From Enoplosus armatus (Eukaryota; Chordata; Actinopteri; Centrarchiformes; Enoplosidae), in NCBI RefSeq assembly GCF_043641665.1, contig NC_092201.1, positions 3,496,501 through 3,560,500 on the forward strand: a DNA stretch of 64,000 bases, given 5' to 3'. The number at the start of each line of letters is the position of its first letter. The first letter of the stretch is position 1. Below, piece after piece: positions 1 to 11,870 of the stretch. The notes under the pieces are model-generated. The model ran no database searches. It saw only the letters and a program-made list of their open reading frames with translations, and was not told the DNA's origin. Made by a program: the position numbers and the translations under genes.

Positions 1-673
1 TCAAGACTGATGGACTGGCCACATACTGCCAGTGAGTGTTTGTTTAGAGGTGTGAGGTGGTGCTATAACACATACACTTCCCTTTAAGGACAGGAAATAA
101 TCCCTGTATTTCCATGCCCTCAATAAAACCCACTCATCTATATTTAGATTTTAGTGTCTGTTGTTGGTGCAACCAGAATCTTCTGATGACCAGATGAGGG
201 TGGGGGGGGGGGGGGGGGGGGGGGGGGTAATCCAAAAGCCAATAATATGGCTGGCATCTGATCAATTCAGGCTGATTCATCTCTTATTGGTCCGATACTT
301 CGGACTGTAGTGATGCAGTCATGTCAGCGTTGTGCCGTGTTTACATGTTTCAGCCTTGTAGACAGCGCGTTATTAGAGCTTTATCACAGTTCTGTGCAGT
401 TGTGATAACTTATATCAGCTTACATCTGTGTGTGTTGTTTGATGGAATCACTTTGGAGGTGCATTCTGGGAAAAGGCTTTGTGGATTTGGTGGAACCCCG
501 TTTAGACATGCAAAGCCATAAATCAAGTCACTGTGGAGCCTAATATCGCTGGGGGAACTAGGGTTGGTGTAAGGCTACATGTAAACTCCTCCTCAGTTCT
601 TGTGTTGCCATGACGACACACCTCATGGAGACCTGGTCGGCTAAAGTCTTCTGGTCTCATTTGTTCTCCTAGA
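1..673 (-). other. tmcc3: tmcc3 3' UTR or 3' flank
   Basis: This stretch follows the tmcc3 stop codon. I see no reading frame of interest and no minus-strand poly(A) hexamer, so it is probably 3' UTR continuing to the left. It contains a run of 26 G at 202-227. Confidence 0.5.
202..227. repeat. Homopolymer G26
   Basis: Twenty-six consecutive G on the plus strand (C on the transcribed tmcc3 sense). Such tracts are hard to sequence and may be the wrong length. Confidence 0.97.
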
Positions 674-3600
674 TCAGTGCGGTAGGACGAGTCGTTCCAA
701 AGCACACTGTAAATGTTCCCAGTTCTTCCACAGCAGTGCTAACACAGACACGCCCACGCAGGTGAGCGCCAGGTGGAGGCGGCTACGCAGCAGCGGAGCG
801 GTGAACTTAGCCGCCGTGGAAACGCACACCAGGATCACGGTGACGATAGCCAGCATGATGTTGATGCATTTCCCCAGCAGCACCTTGGCGTCGGTGTTTT
901 CCACCTGAACTGTCTGTTGCTGCTGCTGCTGGAGCTCGAGCTTCGACACACGAGTCTGGCACGACTCCAGGACCTCCTGCGCGCACGCACGCACACACGC
1001 ACACACGCACACACAAACACACACACACACACACACACACAGTATGGTTAACATCAGGGAGATACTGGAGAGCAGTGACTCATAAGGGAAGGGCAGTGAA
1101 ACTGGATTAGATATGAATTGACATCAGCTGCATTGGAAATGAACAGGAGTTGTGTTTCACATTGGAAATGAGTGGGAGATGCTGGGGGCACTTCGGTGGC
1201 TCCGGTGTGTGTAACCATGAGATATTGTTGAATGTCTTTCTGTCGTTTTTTTTCTTTAAAAAAAGGAAAATGCCCCAAATTATAAAAGAATTAATGAATT
1301 GGTCTAAAACAGTGAAAATGACCGTTACTGTTGAATTCACTCCGCACCTCAGTGTTACTTAACATAGAAATACAGGAGGTTCAGCTTTGTTTCTCTGCAA
1401 TTTTTTGAGCCTCGGCAGCTGTTGCTACTGAATGGAAGAGAAGCCAGTCAGAGGCACGAATCAAGAAAATGCTTTGTTGTTTCACTTGTGAACAAAACAC
1501 TGCATCATAGTCGATTCGAAAATGAAAGCTAATTAATTCAAGCTGCAGCCGACAGTTTATTTTCAGTTTCTCTTTAGCTTTGCCTCCCTTTTACCGAAAT
1601 GTACCATGGAATTCATAGTTAACTTGTCATATTATGCACACAGGCTTATCTTGTAACTTTTTACTAAAGAACTTTCTAACACAGTTGTTCATCTGTTGTT
1701 CTGATAATTTAGTTGAGTTTCATGCACTTCTAAGCCAACTGTCAATCACCACAAACGTTGTCTATGGAGATAATTCATCCTGAAATAGAGCTTGGCAATT
1801 AAAAAAAACAGAAAATCCTCACATTTAAGACTTAAGATTATCAAAATTCAAAAAATCTAAATAGTCATTTCAGTACTGGAGTTAAGTGTCTGTATAGTCT
1901 GACAACAAAACAGAGAAATTCCAGCGCTATACTTGTTCAAATACATGTTAAAGGCTGAATGTGAGCGTGTGGTGCATTATATAACTGTATGTATACACGA
2001 CACACATTACCTGTATGTCCCTGGCCCTCTCGTAGGCCTGGTAGGCCACCTTCTCCTCTATACTGGCCAGTTCCTGCTTCAGATTACTGGTCTCGTGCTG
2101 GTGGAGCTCTGTCAGGTCATTTAACTGGTCCTCCAACCGCTCATACCTGACAGAAACACACACGCAGAGTAGGTGGAGGCAGAGAGCCAAGGAGAGAGCG
2201 AGAAACAATGCATAATTGAGTGTGTGTGTGTGTGTGTGTGGGCGAGTAACAGTACAGCAGTTTATCTACTACCGCAACTAAGCTGCTGAAAACATTTGCC
2301 CTTGGTTGACTTAGCAACAGTCTGGGGGTTTGTGTGTAAGCTCCACTATCTATTTTTAGTTTACAAAAGCTCATAATAATGGCCCCTCTAAAACTGTCAA
2401 AAGCTCTTCAAAGTTCAACAGCAGATGTTTGCCCAGTTAGGAGTGTTAGGAAGGAGTGAGGATTACTGGATTCCAAACAAACATTTGTTGTCATCAGTAT
2501 TTATTTTTGATATGTATAAATATTTTAGGGTTCAATATTAAGCTGATCAAGATGAATGATTTCCAGACACCTTAAAATGAAGCAATATTGATGCGTTCAT
2601 ACGTCTACAGGTTATGGCCTCAGTGTGGTCGTTCAACCAAAGAGTAATTCTTCCTTCTGGGAAGTTTCATTTGAAGGACTTTTAGAGGCACGAGGAGGTC
2701 AAAGTATCCAGTATTTTACAAGAAAATCTTATCTCTGTAATCTTTATTCATCTTGATTATTTTTTTCATCTTCTTCATCACAGTGAGGTTTATGTTGTGC
2801 TGACTGACTGGATGGAGATTAAATGTGGTCCTGTTCTGTGTTGCTTTCTGTTTAAACTCAATAAAATGCACCCTTGAATGAATCCTACCTGTATCTCTCC
2901 TCCTGCATCATCTGTGTGAAGTAGCTGTAATCTCGTTTGAACTGTGAATTCAGAGTCTCCATGTCCTCTGCCAGCTGTGCCTGACCCTCCCTGATCTCCC
3001 GCACCATGTCCAGCACCTCCCCCATCCGCCCGTTGGAGTCTGACCTCCCTGGACCTCCAGATCCCGCCCCCGATCCTCCGGCTGGATTCCCGTTTGAGTC
3101 AGCAGATGCAGACGTCCCCGTGGAGCACTCATCATCGCTCTGGTACTTGGTCGCCTTGGCTACTGTGGTGGCGCTCCCGCTCAGACCCCTCGCCCCACTA
3201 TCCACTTGCAGCCCCGACCCCGTCTCCATGGAGCTCTTGAGGTGTGCGATGTTGTCGGCGCTGCCAAACTTGTTCCTGATAAGATTAGCAAACTCCCGCG
3301 ACTTGTTGAAGAAGAACGGTGGTGAGAGCGACACACCAGGCCCGACTGTCTTCACTTTATCCAGTGCCGGGTGCCGTCCGGTGGCGCTGACGTCCCGCAG
3401 GCTGCCCTCCTTGCTGTGAGTCCCAGACTCCTTGTTGCTGCCATCCTTGTGGCTGTGTTTCCCGTTGGTCTCGCCGTCCTTCACGCGACGGTGGTACTGC
3501 TCCAGCTTCCTCTGCAGCCGGGCGATGCTGTGTGCCGACTTCTGGTTCTTCTTTTCAAAGACCTGACGTATTCGTCCTACCTGCTGCTTGTCGGCGTTGT

Positions 3601-4601
3601 TTACCAGCTTAAGGTACTCGGCGACATTCTGGTCCCGAGCCGTCTGCTCCACCTTAATCTGCTCTGTCACCTAAATGGGGAATGAAAGGAGAAAAATGGA
3701 TTTCCAATGAAAACGATCGGATACCAACCACTGCTCTTTTTTTCCAAAATGTAAAATCTGTAAACCTGTTGAACGTGTGGCTGTAATGACAAAGTTTGTT
3801 GTTATTATATGCTTCAATATCCCGGTGAAGTCTGGTGAAGGCCAAAGCTCCTCCATAGTGTTGCGAATACAAACCTAAATGAGTACTTTTCTCATTTCTT
3901 GAAACTAACTTTGTGCTTGTATTACTCACTGGGAGCAGAAATCCTTCACATTTTTAATAATCTCTTCATTAGGTTTCGGCTACGGCTCCAAAATACGTAA
4001 GATAAACTACAAAATCAACTGAGAGAGATCAAATTGCAGTGAAACTAAATTCCACCGATGTCTAATGTTCCTATGGTGGAAATAATTCCAGACTTTTCTA
4101 CCATTTCTAATTAAAACTGAGAGAACGAGGACTATAATGAAAAGGAATCAGAGGATGGGGTAGAGCACAATTTCTTGTTAACTCAACCACTTAATTAAAT
4201 ATTTTTGATTGGTATCTGTAGTATCATAACTGAAATCTGGCTCATTATTTGATAAAGAAATGCTGCTTTAACTGCTCTACAAAGTACCACCGAACCGAGC
4301 TAAGGAGACTATTTAATTTAGTCTTTTACTCTTGTGTGATGTTTGCTCAGAGGGTCCACGTGTCACATGCGTACACACCGTTCTACAGGTCAAACACAGT
4401 AAACCTACAAAGAGAAATGTTTCCTCTGACCTTGAGGATCTTCTGCTGCAGGCTGTCGATACCCAGCGCTCCCTTGGTGAAATCCAGGCCCACTCCATCA
4501 TCTCCAACACTGTCCACCACGTCCAGGTTGGACTCTGAGCCGCCGCGACGAATGGGCACCGGGATGCTGAGGATGTTGACATCGCTACTGCTGCGCTCCG
4601 C
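674..4601 (-). CDS. tmcc3: Transmembrane and coiled-coil domain family member 3 (first coding exon not firmly located)
   Basis: Four exons read on the minus strand: 4601-4431, 3670-2889, 2146-2011 and 976-674 (stop at 676-674). All junctions are GT-AG and the phases join cleanly (0, 2, 0), giving 463 residues from an AERSSSD start of exon. The coiled-coil core ([20 protein letters not shown], then [20 protein letters not shown]), the [20 protein letters not shown] block and the [18 protein letters not shown] coil are family hallmarks. The last exon holds two hydrophobic stretches (about [20 protein letters not shown], then [15 protein letters not shown]) that fit the C-terminal membrane hairpin. 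TMCC3 rather than TMCC1 or TMCC2 is chosen because the [12 protein letters not shown] and [19 protein letters not shown] segments match TMCC3 as I recall it; human TMCC3 is about 477 residues. Members are ER proteins; TMCC3 has been linked to ER three-way junctions. The 3' UTR probably runs past the left edge, since no minus-strand AATAAA is seen between 1 and 673. Confidence 0.93.
983..1041. repeat. CA microsatellite abutting the last tmcc3 3' splice site
   Basis: An imperfect (CA)n with G and A interruptions ends 6 bases from the CAG of the acceptor at 977-979. Read in the sense of tmcc3 it is (TG)n and fills the position of the polypyrimidine tract. Confidence 0.95.
2220..2240. repeat. GT microsatellite
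   Basis: About ten GT units in the tmcc3 intron upstream of the 2146-2011 exon. Confidence 0.95.
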
Positions 4602-7600
4602 CTGTGGACACACACAGAAGAATGAAGAATAAATATAAAATTTTTGGCTAATCGAGTCAGCTTTAAGTAAACAAACATTCAGTATTCAGAGTGTCATCTC
4701 GAGTGCAGCTGAAAATCAACAGCCAGACAACATCTGACACAGAGAGAAAATGACAGCTCTACTCAAGTACTATACTTGCAATGGAATACATGTTGGTGTA
4801 AAAAGCAAAGCCGTGTGCAGCAGACTTCAGTCTCTGAGGTCTGTACAGGCTTTCACACTAAACTATGTACCAACAAGAATAAGAGTCTACTGCCATGCTA
4901 GCGGGTCTGTGAGGATGTACTTAAACCTAAATACTAATGTCGGCATGCTAACATGTTCACAATGACAATGTTAGCAGACACAACGAGGCTGCCATCCGTA
5001 GAGCCATGAAACTAGCATTGGCTAAAAACAGTTCAGACTAGTATTTGAGGAGGCGCAAAATTGTAAAATGCCTTATTCAACAACTTCAGAGAAAATTAAA
5101 GTTCCTTGAAGTACAATAAGTGGTATACTTACAGTAAAAAATACATATATTACAGACTTTGCACAGATGCTGCAGCCTGTACAGACCTTCAGCCTAAACT
5201 ATGGGTCAAAAACCTGCCGCGTACCATTGATATAAAATATCAGGTGTGTTTATGTAGCTTTGTAGAAAAGCTTCTTTTATCTTCCGACCGGCTGTCTTGT
5301 CTGTTAGTAAGAATACACAACCACACTGGTAAGAAGGAGAAGATAAGAGCAGAGCTAAAGAAGAAAAACAAGAGGATCAAAAGGGTATTGAGTGCTTAGT
5401 CTTGAGAGGATTCTTGTGTTCAGACTGGAGGGAAACAGGAAGAAAAAGGCAGCTGATGAGACAGTAAATCTTAGTCTTAAGACTGCACAATGGTCATTTA
5501 GTGGAGCAGCGTGGAGCCCAGGGCTCCAAACAAACAGCCCCCAGTGCCTCTTGTACTGAAAATCCACTCTCTGTATTGACAAAAGCAGACGATTATGTAA
5601 GGCAACCTAAAATATTAGTATGTGGTAACTCTAGTTGCCACGGCAGCAAAGCGCACACAGACAGACTAAGCTCTAAGATACACACATATGAGCAAACTGC
5701 TGACATACCCTGAAGGCGGGTTTTTTGGCTTTATTCTTTTTTTGCCTTTTTCTTACACATAGACGAGCAGAATACACGATGCTTTAATTGTGTCCTGTGG
5801 CTTTTGGCTGTACAGCCTGTGATACATCCTGCAGAGTCAGCAATCATCATCCCTAGCAGTGAATAATAGTCCTACAATATCGAACAGTTTGCAACTTTTT
5901 TAGCTAAAAGAGAGTCCATTCATGCAAATCAATTGTTCTGAATTAAGCTAAACTTCTTGCTACTCCTGAGCACAGATGGCGAACACCCTCAGAACATCAC
6001 ACATCCATCGGTCCAACCAGACGGCCAGAAATGCAGCCAGAACAAACCTGTTGTAAATAACACTGAGACAAACAACATTAAGTAAAAATATACAACATTT
6101 GCCATTTGAAGCTTCACGAATGGAAGATTTGTTTGGTTTCCTCTCCTTTATAAAAACGTTCTGGTAGCTTGTGATGCGATTTTTTAAAAACCATTTATAG
6201 CCGTAAGGGTAAGGCCATTAGCCCTTAATTCTTAATCCCCTGGAGACACCATATTCTTAAGGTTTTATTTTTACACTCTGCCATGCAGTATGCCTGGATT
6301 ATGTTTCCAAATAGTGACCCAATCCCCAAAAAGTATTTTTTCTGCAAATGTAGTCTGAAAGGCTCCTAAAAACATCCCCTAATTTTGACATATTTATTTA
6401 TTTTCATGTGCCTACAATAGAAAAAAGTTTTGTTGTGTCAAAGAATATCAGACACATCCTTAAAGGGGAACTCCATAGATTGTTCACATCAAAGTGTGTT
6501 TGTACACCCACCCTGTATAACTTATGTCCACTGCTTTATGTCATTAAAACTCCCAAATCCCCAGAAACAATACCATAACCACTGGCGATATACATCTACT
6601 ACATGTAAATATTAATGTGACTTTTCATACTACTAGCGTCAAAAGTGCTAGCGTCCTTCCACTGGAACAGTGGGTGGTAAAAGGTTAATCTGGGACATAA
6701 TTAGCAGGCAATTTAATAATCAAAATTGATGAAGTCATTACCAGCTGCAGCCTCAGTTATTAGAAAGCCTCTAATAATTAGTGAATGATAACACGTGGCA
6801 ACGATCAAGATACAGTACATCGTCTTTCTATTGCAGCATACACTAAACCTCCTGCTTTGGACTCACAATACTCACAGCCTTGATTTCAGTTGGATTGGAT
6901 TCAAGGCTGTGTGTTTGTAAAAACATTTGTGACCAGATCACACTTTAATCTGCACAAACCAACATTTTTTTTCCTTCCCTCCTTTGCTGCCTGTCACACA
7001 CAAACTGCCTGGTCATAAATCAGCTGGTTGCAAGAGATTCAAGTGTGTAAACGAGCGGCTGGCAGTGCCTCACACTCTGCAGTCCACACACGTATTGAAC
7101 ATCCACTGGAAAGTGGGTCTGAGGGTGATAGTGGGGAATTATTAACATGTGAACACACAGAAGCACCATATGCCTCAGAGGACACACGTGTGCGTTTTAC
7201 AGAGCAGATATCTGGCCGCTGCTCGTCCTGTGACCCCGGTCTGCACTGAGGCCATTTAGATTATTATACAGATGGGTGGACACACAGCCAAAACACACAA
7301 ACAACACAGTCGGGCATTTGTCCACTGGGAAATACAGAGGAACTATTCGGATACTCACTTGTCTGAAACTTCAACTCCAAGAAAAAAAAAGTGTGAATGC
7401 AGAATGCATTTCCCTTAAAAAGTGAAACATGGGCTCCAATTTTCCTTGGAGGGAACTACTGAGAATAAAACTTGACTGAAATGCTCTCAATCAAATTGTC
7501 CACAGCAGACAGCCTAAAGGGAAAAGCTAACAAAACATGTAAAGTTCTGGTAGCTTAGTTGGTTAATTTACATAACATCTGCAGCTTCCTGGCTTCAAAT

Positions 7601-7990
7601 CTGGTGTGGAAGCTTTGATGCATATAAAAACCATCTAAAATCTCACAAAAGTCAACGCTCTACTGCGTTTAAATTCTGCCTTTTTTGTTTCTTTCAAGGA
7701 ACAATGATCCTCTCAATTCCACGTACAAGCAGATCAGACTGCAAACTATTTCTGAAAGGATTTGTCGATTCATTAGTTTGTCAGTCAACAGAAAATGAAT
7801 CAACGACAGCTTTGGTAAGCATTCAAGTCATTTATCATGCACACAACCTGTCAAATACTCGCTTGTTCCAGCTTCTCAGATGTGACAATTTGCTGCTTTT
7901 CTGCGTTTCATCAGGTTGTAAACTAAACATCTTTGACTTTTCAATCTCTAGTCACACAAAACAAGCAGCGTGAAGACGACAACGTGGGCC
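4602..7990. other. Non-coding stretch upstream of the firm tmcc3 exons
   Basis: No supported exon. It is probably part of the first tmcc3 intron. It contains a short copy of the GCTAAAAA-ending repeat (4882-5028) and a degraded AT-rich repeat near 7740-7970; the rest is plain AT-rich DNA. Confidence 0.6.
4882..5028 (+). repeat. Family A repeat, internally deleted copy
   Basis: The 5' signature AAGAGTCTACTGCCATGCTA and GCATGCTAACATGTTCACAA are followed abruptly by the 3' signature TAGAGCCATGAAACTAGCAT and TTGGCTAAAAA. The middle of the element is missing compared with the copies at 7994 and 9768. Confidence 0.75.
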
Positions 7991-7993
7991 TGG

Positions 7994-8416
7994 GGACACA
8001 AAGTACAGCTGAGGCTGAAGGGAATGTCATTCGTTTTGCAGGTATTTGGTCATAAACCAAAGTGTTTGACAAATTAAAAATCTGACCTGATGATGGCACT
8101 CGATGAACACATCTTCACCAAAGTTTTAACAATTCATCCAGAGGGGAACATGAACGTCTCTACCAACTTTCGTGGCAATCCATCCAATAGTTGTCAAGAC
8201 ATTTCACTTAAAACCACAAATGTAAATCTCCTGGTGGCGCTAAAGGGAAGGTCAGGGAATCACAAGACTCAGTAGGAAACATCGTTTGGGAAACATGAAC
8301 ATCTGTGCAAAATGTTGTGTCAAACCATCTGCTGGATGTTGAGATATTTCAGTCTGAACCAAAGTGATCGACTGACCTTGTCATTCCTAGAGCCACGCCG
8401 CGAGCGTGGCTAAAAA
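7994..8416 (+). repeat. Family A repeat, copy lacking the 5' end
   Basis: Starts at ACACAAAGTACAGCTGAGGC, includes two related blocks each ending in ATCCATCCAATAGTTGT-type or GATGTTGAGATATTTCAG-type sequence, and ends GAGCGTGGCTAAAAA. The same order of blocks is seen at 9768-10302. Confidence 0.8.
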
Positions 8417-9767
8417 TAATCTATATATTAACTGAAAATGAAAATAATAATCAATCGAAGGCCTAAACTATTGGAAATTCAACAAAAAACAACATGTAAA
8501 GCACTCAAAATGAGGCAGATATAGTGTGTCTGTGCGTTGGTGTGTGATTTGCATTGCTTTCTATATTGAAAATCTAAGATTAGAGACTGGAGAGGAAGCT
8601 TGTGGTGTGCACTGTATGTGAAAAAGAGAGAGAGAGAGAGTGGGCCAGCAAGTGCTACTCCAACTCCCACTAAGCCATTGATGGAGCTGGAAGAAGGGAC
8701 CTTGCCGTGGGGAGACGACGGCCAGGCACAAATACACAGGAAAGTGCCCAGGGAAACCTTGCTTTTGTTGCCCCAAGTACCCAGTCAGAAGTTATTTATT
8801 CCTGCCTCCGATCCATCAATTTATTTTCCACTAACATGAGCCAGAGGTAGAGACAAGTCAGAGACAAGGAAACGGTAAACATGTCGTCCCTCATCCTCCC
8901 CTTCAGTGTAATTTTACCAACCCACAAAGACCAATCAGCGACTGTCTGCCAGTGACGAATGAACAAAAATCGATCCACAACACTGATCCATCAAGTCAAG
9001 GCTGTTCACAGGAAATGTAAAGTCCCCTCTGAATGCTAGTTAAGATCAGTACATACATGTCAACAGTCACACAGGAAGCTACTTTAATGTGCTGATAAGA
9101 CATCATACTCCTATTGTATGTGTGTGTACATTAGAACTTATGGTAACCTACTCAGTTTAAGGTATGCCAAACAACAACAACCAAACAACGAGAAGACAAT
9201 GTACAGACAAAATGATTAATCAAGTAATAAAATAAACAAACAAATAAATATGCACATAAATAAACTAATCAATTAATTGCTTATTGGTACCAGAGAGAGA
9301 AGAATGAATGTAAAGCTAAATATGTGAAAGCCAAAGCTAAAGCCAAATAATGTATTCTTCATCCTTCATTGTTCTTCTCCGTGACAAATGGGCGCTTAAA
9401 AACACTGAATGTAACAGAGATTATACCACATTAGTCATTTATTAGTCGGCTCTAACCCAGCATGGAGCCACACACTGTCTGACACAGCACACCAGATTAG
9501 CACCGGCTGAATTAAACTGGTGTGTGTTTGAGTGTCGGGGAGGAAATAATGGGATTGGGAGAACACAGATCAAGAGATTTAGTGGAGGCCATGTTTAAAA
9601 CCGGGCTTTTTAAGCCAATCACAGGAAGCTACCTCATCACAGCGAGATGACATGTAACTGCCTCATACATGGATAGACACCACAAAGATAGTTTCAACCT
9701 ATGAGAGAGCTGCAAAGTAACCATGGCAACAACACTCATGCATTATGCTACATTAAGGGAACCATAA

Positions 9768-10302
9768 ACTCACAATGACAATGCTAACATGCTGATATTT
9801 AGCAGGTATAATGTTTACTATGTTCATCATCTTAGTTTAGCATGTTAGCATGCTAATGCACGCTAAATGCAAAGTACAGCTGAGACAGATGGGAAAGTTA
9901 TCAGTTTAGTAGGTTTTTAGTCATAAACCAAAGTATTGGATAAATAAAAATGTTTGAAAACATGATGATGGTGCTACATGAATGATCACTTAAGTTACTA
10001 CAAAAGCAACAATCCTCACGTTCACAGGGGGGCATGGATATGGGTACTGAATTTCATGGTGATCCATCCAACAGTTTTGAGACATTTCACTCAAAGCCTT
10101 AAATATGAACCTCATGGAGGCGCTAGAGGAAATGTCAGGGGATCACAAAAGTCAGGTAGGTCTCATCCTCTGGGCACCATGGATGTTTGTACCAAATATA
10201 ACAGCAATCCATCCGATTGGTGTTGAGATATTTCAGTTTGGACCAAAGTTGTTGACCAGCTGACCAACATCCCAAGAGTCACATCACTAGCTTGGCTAAA
10301 AA
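9768..10302 (+). repeat. Family A repeat, most complete copy
   Basis: The order is a GCTAACATGCTGATATTTAG palindrome-rich 5' part, AAAGTACAGCTGAGACAGAT, GTCATAAACCAAAGTATTGG, then two tandem diverged halves (about 9961-10090 and 10091-10235), each with GGTGATCCATCCAACAG or AGCAATCCATCCGATTGG followed by GAGA(C/T)ATTTCA, and the end CTAGCTTGGCTAAAAA. I know this as a very common percomorph interspersed repeat but cannot name its class. No coding capacity. Confidence 0.8.
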
Positions 10303-11639
10303 TAGATGATGATTATATGTTTTTCTGTTTTGTTTTGTTGGGTATTTGGCCGTGCTATCAGTTCACCTCCTCCAACATGATCTCTTTCTTACTTAACAGC
10401 ACAGAACATACAGCAGCACTCTAGACAAATATGGAGATGTACTCAAGACACAATTGAGACACTGAAGTTTTGAAAGGCTTAATCCAGCAAATCCTGTTAG
10501 AGTTGCCAAGACCACTCTGTTCCAACAGGACTTGAGACTAACACGGATGAGTATCCCTGGTAATTTATGACTGCACTTCCCGAGGGCTCCAGAGAAACTC
10601 GTACACCAAGCCTAATGCATCATACAGGTTACACAAACTACTGCACCTGCAATTGAATTCAAATCCAGCTGCGAGACACAAATCCACTCGGAAATGCTGA
10701 AAAGCAAAAGAGCCTTTTGTGCAGGCGGATAACTAAAACTCTTCCTGGAACAAGTACAACAAAAATGGGTAGAAAATAATTGTGTTGCATGAATAATAAA
10801 TGAATAACAGTCCCATACTGGGTCTCTAATAGTGCAATTCATCATTAAGATTACCCTTGTGCACTCTGCAGGCTACTTAACCCTGCGTCGTATAGTTTTC
10901 ACATTATCTTAATTCTGTTTTCTTAACTTTTACATCTCCACTGCTGTGGTTTGAGGGCTCGTAACTTCTCTTATCTCCAAAGCAAACCTCTCTTATCTCC
11001 TCAGTTGACTTCAATGAAAGTGATTTTAATAATTAGGCAGAGGAACTCTCCCTATATTCACATCTGCAAAGGGAAACCTCTGAGTATAAGCAGCATAATA
11101 AGCATATGAGCATAACACCACACTGAATATTTGATTTGCTATGGTCCAACAGTTAAATTGTCAGGAAATCATTTGTGCCAAGAAAGACAGGCTGGTTTTG
11201 GTGACAGAGGCTCCTCCGAGTGTGTTCATTCAACCGTTAGTGGTTTTTGAACTGTAGTCAAGTCACATACAGAGATAGAAAAGAGTTTTCAGTTCACCTA
11301 TGATAAAAAAAGGGACAGTTTAAGGTGAAATGAAACATTTGGTTCATGTGAATTGGACTGGAGAGCCTCGTGCCTGGAGGGGATCAGCCGTGACTCTGTG
11401 ACCAGAGAGAGGAACCTCTTGTGGGGAAGAGGAGCTGGCAGACAGACACACCTCCCCATGGGAGGCTCCAGGAGGTACGGCAGAGAAATACCCAGAGAAT
11501 AAAAGGAAAGCAAAACAGTCACAGAACAGATGGAAAAATGGGCTGGAATACAAACACAAAGATGTTAGGAAATATTCAGCATTGCAACAAGGATCTCATC
11601 ATTTTAACATAATGCCCCAAAAAACCTTTGTCACAGGAA

Positions 11640-11870
11640 ATTGATGGTCTTTCCTTATCTGATCCAAGGGTCTAATGATGGATGATGATCATATTCAAAC
11701 TGCAAACAGTCCAAAACCCAAAGATATTCAGTTTTACTATCACAGAAGACTAAAAAACAGCAAACATACACATTTTAGAAGCAGGAATCAGTGATATTTT
11801 TGCTTTGAAAAATGACCTTTTCTGTTAATTTACTCATCAATTAACTGACTAATCATTTCAACTGTAACCT
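11640..11870 (+). repeat. Family C repeat copy
   Basis: CAGTCCAAAACCCAAAGATA, TTCAGTTTTACTATCACAGA, GAAAAATGACC and CATCAATTAACTGACTAATC follow in the order of the common percomorph element whose ends read GCTGCAACTAA…ATTAATCG. Internal part only. Confidence 0.7.
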
